From: Microplitis mediator
Taxonomy: Eukaryota > Arthropoda > Insecta > Hymenoptera > Braconidae
Length of the DNA stretch: 64,000 nucleotides
Direction: 5' to 3'
Assembly: GCF_029852145.1 (NCBI RefSeq)
Contig: NC_079974.1
Location: forward strand, 9,933,207-9,997,206
The notes beneath the pieces were generated by a model. It ran no database searches, was not told the DNA's origin, and saw nothing but the letters and a program-made list of their open reading frames with translations. This document shows positions 37,110-47,099 of the stretch, piece by piece; position 1 is the stretch's first letter; each line of letters begins with the position of its first letter. The position numbers were made by a program, and so were the translations under genes.

Positions 37110-37256
37110 GGTTATGGGCCCAGCACGTTTCCACTGCGCGAAGTGATTGATAATTGTTGACTGATACAGTGAAGTTATAAGTGTAAGAGTTTAAGTAGTT
37201 CATTGTTTGCTAGGTAATTCTAATATTTTTTGTTGGTGAAGTGTAATTGTGTTAAG

Positions 37257-38234
37257 ATGGCTGAGAAAGAAACAGCAAATCTTACGAAGTTAGATGGAAA
37301 AAATTATCGAATGTGGAAATTTGGTATCTCAATCCTGCTCGACTCAAAAGAGCGATCAGATTATGTCGATGGAGCTGATGTTGAACCAGATAAAGCTGCC
37401 AAGCTGGTAGATTGGAAAATATGGGAGAAAAGTAGAGCACAAGCAATGGTATTGTTGCTAAGTTCGGTCAATCAAGTTTTGCCTCTGAACTTGATTAATT
37501 GGGAAAATCCCAAAGCTATATGGGACAAGGTGAAAGCTTTGTATGGAGAAACAAACGAAGATGAGATTACGAGTGCCTGGCAACAATATTATGCCTATGA
37601 AATTGTTGACAGTGAACCAATAAATACTCAAATTGAAAAGTTTGAAAGCCTTTACAAGACGCTTACAGATTCTGATGAGAAGTTATCAGAAAAATCTATT
37701 ATTTTGAAATTATTGAATAGTCTTACGCCAAGATTCTCATCTTTTCGAATGGTATGGGAATGCACAGCTAAAGATGAGCAAAGACTTACGAATCTTACCG
37801 CAAGATTAATCCGTGAAGATAAGCGTTTAAAAGATTCAGAAGAAAGTGAAACGATGACGGCTCTACAAGTTAATGTAATGAAGACGCAGTTCCAGCAAAT
37901 GAAAATGAGACAAGAAACATATCAAGAAAAACAAGGGAGACTCAACAAAGTGCGCGAATTAAAGAAGAGGACACGATGTCATAAGTGTGGCAAAATTGAA
38001 CATTGGAAAAGAGAATGCACCGAACAGGCTGAGAGAGATGAACAGATGATATTACCAAAAATTACTAAAATCTTGGATAAAACAGCGATTTTTCAAATTT
38101 TGAAATGTTTAATTGGATTTATCTCGAAAACTACTAGCTCTACGGTAATGGTTCACATGACTTTTTTTGTAGGAAATAAAATTCCCTACAAAAAAAGTTC
38201 TGTACAATTTTGTCGTAAAGTTAATGGTTTGTGA
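37257..38234 (+). CDS. copia Gag (truncated at its C-terminus)
   Basis: Start chosen at MAEKETANLTKLDGKNYRMW, which fits copia Gag proteins (short lead, then a DGxNYxxW motif). The body matches the copia-type gag domain, with WDKVKALYGE and LLNSLTPRFSSF. A CCHC zinc knuckle (CHKCGKIEHWKREC) follows near residue 240. Gag forms the particle and binds the element RNA. Homology seems to end soon after the knuckle (about 38050). The last 60 or so residues read into a foreign insert, so the stop at 38234 is probably not native. Confidence 0.85.
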   Translation: MAEKETANLTKLDGKNYRMWKFGISILLDSKERSDYVDGADVEPDKAAKLVDWKIWEKSRAQAMVLLLSSVNQVLPLNLINWENPKAIWDKVKALYGETNEDEITSAWQQYYAYEIVDSEPINTQIEKFESLYKTLTDSDEKLSEKSIILKLLNSLTPRFSSFRMVWECTAKDEQRLTNLTARLIREDKRLKDSEESETMTALQVNVMKTQFQQMKMRQETYQEKQGRLNKVRELKKRTRCHKCGKIEHWKRECTEQAERDEQMILPKITKILDKTAIFQILKCLIGFISKTTSSTVMVHMTFFVGNKIPYKKSSVQFCRKVNGL

Positions 38235-38588
38235 GTAAAATAAAAGAAACCATGAAATTTGAGAAAAAATTGGCTTTAAGATTTTTTACCGGTGAGGTCG
38301 GTTACAAAACATAAATAAGCTACAAGCACTTTCAAAGAGGAACGATTCCTTTGTGATTTCCACCTATGGTCGATCAAATATCTTGAAATGCCGTAAAGCT
38401 ATAGATAATTGAAAAAATAAAATTAAAATTTACGTGTTAATCAAATGGGAAAATTCCAAATTCATTTAGCGAGTACTTAAAATTAAAGTTAAGAACTCAT
38501 CTTTGGTAAGAATTTTTTTTTCAATGTGTACAATGATATTTTGACATGGGACTTGGAAAAATAAAATAGTCATCTCAAACGAAGCACC
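38060..38588. mobile_element. Foreign insert replacing copia pol, AGGGTGCTT-ended element fragment
   Basis: Not recognisable as pol. It contains a palindrome TTTTTTTGTAGG...CCTACAAAAAAA at about 38163-38200, and its right edge reads GAAGCACCCT, the inverse of an AGGGTGCTT end also seen at about 5192. The left edge is not clear, so a deletion may have joined the insertion. Confidence 0.5.
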
Positions 38589-39600
38589 CTAGAGTATTTG
38601 TAGCAAGGATTAATAGACATTTGATTTATCTTGTTTTTCATGTTGATGACGGACGAATTGCGTCAAAATGTGAAGTAGTGATCAAACAAGTGTTAAACTA
38701 TCTTGAAGGAAAATTTCAAATCACTATCGATGTTGGAGATCAATTTGTGGGCTTGGAAATTCAACGAAACCGGGAAAATAGAACATCGAAGATAAAACAA
38801 TCGAACTATATCCGAAAAATATTGAATAAATTTATGATGGAGAATGCAAATCCGGTAAATATACCGGCGGAACCGGGATCAATACTGAGTAAGAGTGCAG
38901 GTAGTCAAAAAGGAAGGGACCCAGGTATACCATATCGTGAAGCAGTGGGTTCTCTGTTGTTTGCCGCACGGGTAACAAGACCAGACATTGAGTATACGGT
39001 AAATACGGTTAGCCAGTTCATTGACAATTATAACAATACGCACTGGAGTGCTGTTAAGAAGATTTTTAGATACCTAGTTGGAACAATAGACTGTGGCATT
39101 ATTTACGGAGCAAGTGGGAGTAATGAATCATTAGTTAGATAGACGGATGCTGATTATGCTGGATGCCCGGACACAAGACGATCAAGAAGTGGCTTTGTTT
39201 TTTTGCTAAATAATTCACCTGTAAGCTAGTGTAGCAAGAAGCAAAGTATTGTGTCTCTATCCACTACAGAGGCTAAATATATTGCACTAGGACATGGAGT
39301 TAAAGAGGCAATTTGGCTAAAAAGGATGCTGAAAGAACTTGGTATCCAGTGTGGGAATGTTTCCATGAATGTAGACAATCAATCCGCTATCAAACTAGCG
39401 AGTGATCCTGAATTTCATAAACAAAACAATCATATTGAAGTTCAGTATCATTTTATTAGAGAAGTTGTTAAAAAAGGACAATTGTGTTAGCTTATGTAAA
39501 AACACAAGAGCAGTTAGCAGACATATTTACAAAACCATTACCGAAAGACCAACTACAGTACATACGACAGAAACTTGAAATTATGACTAATAAAATCTAA
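38589..39600 (+). pseudogene. copia Pol C-terminal part: RT end and RNase H
   Basis: Frame resumes with RVFVARINRHLIYLVFHVDD. The catalytic YVDD is changed to HVDD. QSNYIRKIL, YREAVGSLLFAARVTRPDI and the RNase H blocks TDADYAGC, SLSTTEAKYIAL and VDNQSAIKL follow. Lesions: TAG at 39140, a stop in place of Trp near 39229, and a 1 bp frameshift near 39488. After it the usual end ADIFTKPLPKDQL can be read down to a TAA at 39600, just before the purine-rich GTGGAAG that abuts the 3' LTR. Confidence 0.88.
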
Positions 39601-39611
39601 ATAAGTGGAAG

Positions 39612-40069
39612 TGTTGGAATTAATATTTAGATTTATTTTAGAGAAAAGTCGTACAGTACAACGTCACTATATTTAGTATACCTATACATGTATACATGTT
39701 TGTATAGTATACAGTTTACTGTAAAGTCCTGTATTCAGTATACCTGGTAATGTTACCTTCCACTACCCCTTGACCCTTAATAAAGTAGTGGGAGTATACT
39801 GAGTACTGAGAGTACTGAATGTAACTAAGAATTTTTCTGCTATAGTTAGTCGAGCTAAAATTCTTCACCATCAAGTGTCGATTGTCCAGATTTAGAGTCA
39901 TTAAATTGCAAATAATTTAACATTATATTTCCGTCAATTTAACCTCATTTAATATTGTTTGTTTAGTTGAAATTCAGTGTGTAGCTAATTTAATATTAAT
40001 TAATATACTTATTTTTCTTTTGTATCAATAAACAATAATTAAACAATACCTGAGTAGTTATTTCTAACA
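39612..40069 (+). repeat. copia 3' LTR
   Basis: 458 bp, starting TGTTGGAATT; ATTTT target duplicate follows. Confidence 0.95.
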
Positions 40070-41101
40070 ATTTTATAAAAATATTAATAGCTCAAAATCA
40101 TTTGTATATGATCCTATTGCTAATTCACTTTTAAGTAAACAAATGAAAATTTCATTGACTTCTCGGTAAAAAAATGAAGTTTTTTTTCATAGGTTAGATG
40201 CCATATTTATTAAAGTTTAAGATCCCGGAAGAAAATTTCAGTACAATTTTTCATAGTGACTACTTAAGAAAAAATCTGTCTATCGGTTGACCCTGCGGGC
40301 CAGCCCCAAAACTTCCCGCTGTTTTCGAGCTCAAGGAGCTTGAAAACATCACTGTGAATATATTTTCGAGCTCGAAAATGCTATTATATGGAATAATTTT
40401 TTTATGAGCTTTTCAAGCTCTAACAAGTTACGTTTTATGCTAGAGTTTGAAAAGTTAAGAATCGAAAATTATTAATGAAGAAGCGGCAATTAAATTTTTA
40501 TTATCGATTATGTTCTCTAAAATAAATGTATTGAGAAGAAATCAATGTGAGTGATCAAAATGAAGATTTGAATGAGTTTTGACTTAGGTCAGAGCAATAA
40601 TATATGGAATATCCGAGAAAAACATCAACGATTTGATTTTTAAATTTTTTGCTGACAATATGATTAAAACTAAGGAACAAGTTATATGACATTATCTGAT
40701 GATCGAAAGAGACTATAAAGAGAAAGAGTTGGTATGGTTTCAGATACATTTTAGCATATTATGTTTTGATTTATCCGGAAAAAATAACATAAAATGTTAT
40801 TTTTTAACTTTTCAGCACCGATATCGTTTGAACTAATCAACCGATTTTGACGTTTGAGGTGGCAATCGGAGAGTTTTATTGAATTCTAGAGCTGATTACA
40901 TTTTGAAATTGATCGGATGAGTCACTTCAAAGATAATCGAAAAAATACATTTTTTACCATTTCTTTCTCCAACGATATCTCTCGAACAAATTAACCGATT
41001 GAGATGGTTGAGATGGCATTCGACGCGGCTTATGAAGTTCTAGAGCTGATTAGATTTTGAAGTCGATCGTTCAACGTGTTTCTGAGAAATCAACAAAGAA
41101 C
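40070..41101. other. Repeat-derived intergenic DNA
   Basis: Holds a second copy of the TATCGGTTGACC repeat (40268-40345) and two related blocks (40800-40930 and 40965-41075) with ACCGATT, AGAGCTGATTA and TTGAAATCGATC phrases. No gene. Confidence 0.55.
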
Positions 41102-42449
41102 TGTTATGTCCAAATAATTTTTTTTTATTTTAATAACTATTTAAAATAATCATTTCTGAGCTTCTCTTTGAAAAGCGCGCGAAAACGCAGCGTCAGCTTT
41201 TTCACCTTTTTATGCGGCAAAGAATAGTGGGAAGACACCTGCAATAAGTTTAACGAATAAATAATAAACTGTCGACACTTTTCACCAATGACAATGATTA
41301 TAAATTCCCCATCAAATCACCAACCAAAAGTTATAAAAAGCCTGAGCACCCATAGCTCAGGGCTAGTCGGTTCTTAAAACTCACGGTCCGAAAAATTTCG
41401 AACGTCGAAATTTCGTGTACTCTTATTGCAGGAATCCGCCCTAGGCGTCGAAAAGTCAATAAGAGGATTTTTAATAATTTTTAACTTAAACCCTATTGCA
41501 GGAATCCGCATCTGCGTTGAAAAGTCAATAGGGCACTTTTTAAATAATCTAAACTTATTCTTATTGCAGGAATCCGCATCTGCGTCGAAAAGTCAATAAG
41601 AAATAGTCAAAGATTGCTAAATCCTATTAACCTTACTGCAGGAATCCGCCCTAGGCGTCGAAAAGTCAGTAGGGGATTTAAATTTTATATTAAAAATCCT
41701 CAAATATTGATCTAAAATTCGATCAGACGCAACCGTATAATCGTGCGTCTAGTACAATATTTGTCGGATTTTAAAAACGATCCGGTACGATCGAACCAGT
41801 GACGCAAATCACGTGAATTTGCGATTCCATCTCGTGCCGAGTTAATTTGCGCATAAAACCACTTTTCGGATGTGTAAAAGGACGCATTAAATATATATTA
41901 AAATCTTATGAAAATATCTGTTAAGGATAAATAATCCTATATTATAAATAAAATATAAAGTTGTGAAAAACTAGAGTGAACAAGTGACTTTCAGTAAAAA
42001 CGTTGTAAATTGAAATACGTAATGAAAGATCAAGTTCATCACTCCAACCTTGCGGTTTTCATTCGAAAGTAGTACATAAGATATCATCCTACCAACCCAG
42101 CCGCACCCATTCTACCAACCCTACAGGAAGGTCGAGTGAGCTGTTTAGTTCTGGAGGGATAATAGCTGCCGCACTAGAAGAATTTACATCGAAAGGTAGG
42201 TGAAAGAACTATTTTTCTATTCTTCATAAAATACTTTTGGCTTAAACAAGAGCACCAGTCTCTTCGAAGACGTTTGGGTTCTTAATTCTCGAAAAGATCC
42301 ACTATAAATAATAAATTATAGGAAGATAATTTCTTCCTCGTATTCTTTATTGTTGTCCGCACCCTCCGACCCGCTTGTCCAAAATTACTATCGCTACCAA
42401 AGGGAGAAATCCCGGATAAATAATTAAAAATTGAGCGGCGGACATAACA
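41102..42449 (+). mobile_element. Probable solo LTR (1.35 kb) with structured leader
   Basis: Perfect 9 bp inverted ends TGTTATGTC...GACATAACA. The flanks GAAC and AAAC are a possible, one-mismatch target duplication. TATAAAA lies at 41332-41338, followed by a hairpin CCTGAGC/GCTCAGG and four hairpin repeats (41421-41674). No coding sequence. The flanking DNA on both sides belongs to other repeats. LTR identity is inferred from the ends and promoter, without a second LTR to compare. Confidence 0.65.
41421..41674 (+). repeat. Four tandem two-stem hairpins with compensatory changes
   Basis: Each unit has an outer stem, a constant GGAATC bulge, an inner stem-loop, and a constant GAAAAGT on the 3' side. 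Outer stems: TCTTATTG/CAATAAGA (41421/41457), CCCTATTG/CAATAGGG (41491/41526), TTCTTATTG/CAATAAGAA (41558/41594), CCTTACTG/CAGTAGGG with one G-U pair (41631/41667). Inner stems: CGCC-CTA-GGCG in units 1 and 4, CGCA-TC-TGCG in 2 and 3. Both stems therefore change on both sides while single-stranded parts stay fixed. Confidence 0.85.
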
Positions 42450-43299
42450 AAACTAAAAAAATAAATTTTTTTTTTTTTCGTAATTCGTCCATATTTTCGA
42501 GTATACTTGATGAAATGATCTGAAATTTTTAGGAAAGTTGACGGTCAAAAAGTTCTTTCGATTGCCACTTTAACCATCTAAATCGGTTGGCGCGAACACA
42601 GGCTTACTCACAAGTTCTTTACTCAAGCCCACAGATGACATCTTCACCCAGCGACAGCTTTACTCACATACAACTTTACTCCATAGTATATTTGTGTGTG
42701 AGTGGGTCATTTCTCATCAATGTTATGTTTACTCTAAGGCATTTATATTCAAAAACACCTTTACGCCATAATTCACAGATAAAACAGATTGTCGATAAAG
42801 GAGAAATACAAGGGTCACAATAATTTTGTGTGTTGATAACAAAGAAAACAAAAATAGTATTTGTGTGGCAAAAAATAACTGTTTCAAATAAATATTCTAA
42901 AATTATAACAAATAGCAGGCAAACAGTTTATACTATATATACTGCTCTGAGAAAGGTTTTCTAACTCTCCCAAAAATTGTTTAGATATTTGAACATTACA
43001 TATATATGATTATTTGTACATGTTAATCATGATTTATTTTTCTAGGAAGAAGAAATATGGGTGATCAATGGTGTAGAGAAAAATGTATGAAGATGATTTT
43101 CAGTTAATTGAATTGGAATCGGCAAGAGGAACGATCAGTATATTTACTCTCAATATATTTTAACAAATATAGGCAATAAATAAATTACCTGAACACTGTG
43201 TTAAAGTTATTTCAATTTTAATTATCAACATAAACGCTACACAATTATATAAATGCTTTACTAATTTATTACTTGTAATATTTTAATTAAAAAAGTAAT
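42450..43299. other. Intergenic, no gene recognised
   Basis: Begins with a block shared with 22660-22740 (GAAAGTTGACGGTC...). The ORF 42587-42823 has no recognisable domain. Confidence 0.45.
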
Positions 43300-46180
43300 T
43301 ATAATGACTGACGTCGTGCAACGACCAATAGAAAAAAATTAAATATTTGAATTCCCATTCCTGTCAACCACTTATACTTTTTTAATTGTTTCAAAAAACA
43401 TTTTGCAGCTTGTAAGTAATATGTTTATGCACCAATTACCAAAATATTAACATTATTTTTTTTTTTAATCATTAAAATAAATGCTGCACAATTACATAAA
43501 TCCTTTACTTATCTATTACTAGTAATTTTTTAATTAAAATAGTAATTATAATGACTGACGTCGTGCAACGACAAATAGTAAAAAATAAATATTTAAATTT
43601 CAATTCCTGTCAACCACTTATGCTTAGTTAAACATTTTAAAAAACATTTTACAGCTTGTAAGTAATATTTTTATGCACTAATTACTAAAATATTAATATC
43701 ATTTTTTTTAAATTACTTAAATAATCGCTGCACAATTATATTAATGCTTATCAATTACTCATAAAAATTAAATCATTTTCGGGATTCAAAACCCTTTTTT
43801 TTACTTAATATTCAAAAATTAGGTCACTATTGTTTAATAAATCACCATCAATGACCCACTTGGTGCCTGACATATAAGGCACATAAATGGCAAAATATTT
43901 AAATTTCAATTTCTGTCAAACACTTATACTTATTTAATCTTTTTTAGAAATATTTTGCAGCTTATAAGTAATAGTTTGTATGCAGTAATTACTAAAATAT
44001 CAATTTCATTCTTTGTTAGGCTATGTTCGGACAGTGTCCCCCAGTTTTTAAAAAATTTCAATGACTTTCAATTATCATAACCGTAGCTAAATTGTATTAA
44101 TTAATTAAAAAAAATCTATAACTTTAATTGAAAAAGGGAGAACGTAGTCGTAATTTCGCTAAGATACAGATTAAAAAAAAAATTACTTGCAGTTTACATC
44201 AATTGGAAGCTGAACAAAATTTGTAAAATAAATTTCAGTGAAATCGTCATGTTAATTTTATAATTCAAATTTAAAAATTTTGCAGGCGAAAATTTTTTCA
44301 ACAAATTTCATTTCATTCATGATTGATAACAACTGCAAGTAATTCTTTTCAAATTTTATATCTCGGTAAAATTACGACTACACGTTCTTCCTTTTTGAAT
44401 TAAGGTTTTAATACTGTTTTAATTAATTGATAAAATTTTAATACAGGTATGACAGTTGAAAGCCATTGCATATTTATAAAAAGTGGGAGGTCACTGCCTG
44501 CGAATGCCCTTAATTATTAGAACAAACGCTGCAGAATTATATAAATGAGTTACTTATATTTGCAACTCATTAATTGAAAACGTAATTATAATGACTGACG
44601 TCGTGCAACGACCAATAGTAAAAAATAAATATTTAAATTTCAATTCCTGTCAACCACTTATGCTTATTTAAACACTTCAAAAAATATTTTACAGCTTGTA
44701 AGTAATATTTTTACGCACTAATTACTAAAATATTAAGATTATTTTTTCTAATTACTAAAATAAACGCAGCACAATTACATAAATGCTTTAGTTATCAATT
44801 ACTAGTGATTTTTTAATGAAAGTAGTAATTATAATCACTGACGTCATGCAACGATCGATAGTAAAAATTAAATATTTCTATTTCCATTCCTGTCAACCAC
44901 TTATACTTTTTTAATTGTTTCAAAAAACATTTTGCAGCTTGTAAGTAATATGTTTATGCACCAATTACCAAAATATTAACATTATTTTTTTTTTTAATCA
45001 TTAAAATAAATGCTGCACAATTACATAAATCCTTTACTTATCTATTACTAGTAATTTTTTAATTAAAATAGTAATTATAATGACTGACGTCGTGCAACGA
45101 CAAATAGTAAAAAATAAATATTTAAATTTCAATTCCTGTCAACCACTTATGCTTAGTTAAACATTTTAAAAAACATTTTACAGCTTGTAAGTAATATTTT
45201 TATGCACTAATTACTAAAATATTAATATCATTTTTTTTAAATTACTTAAATAATCGCTGCACAATTATATTAATGCTTATCAATTACTCATAAAAATTAA
45301 ATCATTTTCGGGATTCAAAACCCTTTTTTTTACTTAATATTCAAAAATTAGGTCACTATTGTTTAATAAATCACCATCAATGACCCACTTGGTGCCTGAC
45401 ATATAAGGCACATAAATGGCAAAATATTTAAATTTCAATTTCTGTCAAACACTTATACTTATTTAATCTTTTTTAGAAATATTTTGCAGCTTATAAGTAA
45501 TAGTTTGTATGCAGTAATTACTAAAATATCAATTTCATTCTTTGTTAGGCTATGTTCGGACAGTGTCCCCCAGTTTTTAAAAAATTTCAATGACTTTCAA
45601 TTATCATAACCGTAGCTAAATTGTATTAATTAATTAAAAAAAATCTATAACTTTAATTGAAAAAGGGAGAACGTAGTCGTAATTTCGCTAAGATACAGAT
45701 TAAAAAAAAAATTACTTGCAGTTTACATCAATTGGAAGCTGAACAAAATTTGTAAAATAAATTTCAGTGAAATCGTCATGTTAATTTTATAATTCAAATT
45801 TAAAAATTTTGCAGGCGAAAATTTTTTCAACAAATTTCATTTCATTCATGATTGATAACAACTGCAAGTAATTCTTTTCAAATTTTATATCTCGGTAAAA
45901 TTACGACTACACGTTCTTCCTTTTTGAATTAAGGTTTTAATACTGTTTTAATTAATTGATAAAATTTTAATACAGGTATGACAGTTGAAAGCCATTGCAT
46001 ATTTATAAAAAATGGGAGGTCACTGCCTGCGAATGCCCTTAATTATTAGAACAAACGCTGCAGAATTATATAAATGAGTTACTTATATTTGCAACTCATT
46101 AATTGAAAACGTAATTATAATGACTGACGTCGTGCAACGACCAATAGTAAAAAATAAATATTTAAATTTCAATTCCTGTC
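43300..46180. repeat. Complex satellite with CRE-like motif and 1,529 bp tandem duplication
   Basis: A unit of about 245 bp containing CTGACGTCGTGCAACGA occurs at about 43309, 43554, 44594, 44837 (TGACGTCATGCAACGA), 45081 and 46123. On top of this, about 43345-44690 is repeated almost without change at offset 1,529 (for example GTTCGGACAGTGTCCCCCAG at 44023 and 45552), which indicates a recent duplication. Confidence 0.85.
44020..44515. mobile_element. Fold-back MITE inside the satellite (copy 1; copy 2 at 45549-46044)
   Basis: The left half (from GGACAGTGTCCCCCAG) and the right half (to GGGAGGTCACTGCC) are imperfect reverse complements around about 44265, including GGGAGAACGTAGTCGTAATT and its counterpart. 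It is carried along in the 1,529 bp duplication. Confidence 0.65.
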
Positions 46181-46597
46181 AACCACTTATACTTATTTAA
46201 TCTTTTTGAAAAACATTTTGCAGCTTATAAGTAACGATCGTATGCATTAATTAATATAAATATTAATTTTTTTTCAATTATTAAAATAAACGCTACAGAA
46301 TTACATAAGTGCGTGACTTATCAATTACTCGTTAAAATTAAATCATTTTTAGAATTCAAAACCCTTTTTTTTACTTAATGTTCAAAAATTAGGTTAATAT
46401 TGTTTAATATATCACCATCAATGACCTACTTAGTACCTGACATATAAGGCACATAAATGGCAAAATATTTAAATTTGAATCCCTGTCAAACACTTGCACT
46501 TACTTAATCTTTTTAAGAAATATTTTGCAGCTTATAAGTAGTAGTTTTATGCACTAATTACTACAATGTCAATATCATATTTTTTTTCTGATTATTA

Positions 46598-46955
46598 TGT
46601 TTAAATAATTAATAATAATTAGATGAGGATGAGAGGATCTAGTATGTGTGAATTGTCGGGTAGTGAATAATTTTATTTAACACTGAATTTTTGTAAATCT
46701 GAACACTAAATATTTTATTTACACCATTTACATTTAATGAGAAGTAATGAGCACGAGAAATCACTTGATAAATTGGTTTAAGTATTTAGTTTAATTAATT
46801 ATCCCTCGCGTTCAACACGTGGCCAAGATGGCGTCGAGGCGCGAACAATGCCGGTACACGCGATGAGACAAATTTAATTGAGAATAAATGAAATTTACTG
46901 ATGAGAGCAAAATAATATAAGGAATAATTACTTTGAATTATTTCACGCAAAATGC
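46598..46955 (-). repeat. BEL/Pao 3' LTR, outer part
   Basis: Matches the inner edge of the 5' LTR at 63881. It is interrupted at 46955 by the giant transposon and resumes at 59232. The other edge of this LTR is not precisely found (about 59340-59400). Confidence 0.75.
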
Positions 46956-47094
46956 ATGTAACTGAAGTTGCGACCGGTCAATTGAACGCCGATATATATA
47001 GATATACATAATAAGAGATACAGTAAAAAAAAATAAAAACTTGTGAGTGACCTTTATCCTCATAAAAAAACATAATAATGGTGTAGAGAAGCCC
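46956..47094 (+). repeat. Left terminal inverted repeat of the giant transposon
   Basis: Matches the complement of 59085-59223; first 35 bases are identical in both ends. Confidence 0.9.
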
Positions 47095-47099
47095 TAGGT

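Larger units (their letters stand above)
36652..40069 (+). mobile_element. Ty1/copia retrotransposon, full-ended but internally deleted (3.4 kb)
   Basis: Two 458 bp LTRs (36652-37109 and 39612-40069) start TGTT and end TAACA and differ at only a few positions. A perfect target duplication ATTTT lies at 36647-36651 and 40070-40074. The primer binding site GGTTATGGGCCCAGCAC (37110-37126) is of the initiator-tRNA-Met half-molecule type known from insect copia elements. Gag and the end of pol remain. Protease, integrase and most of RT are missing and replaced by about 0.5 kb of foreign sequence. Confidence 0.95.
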
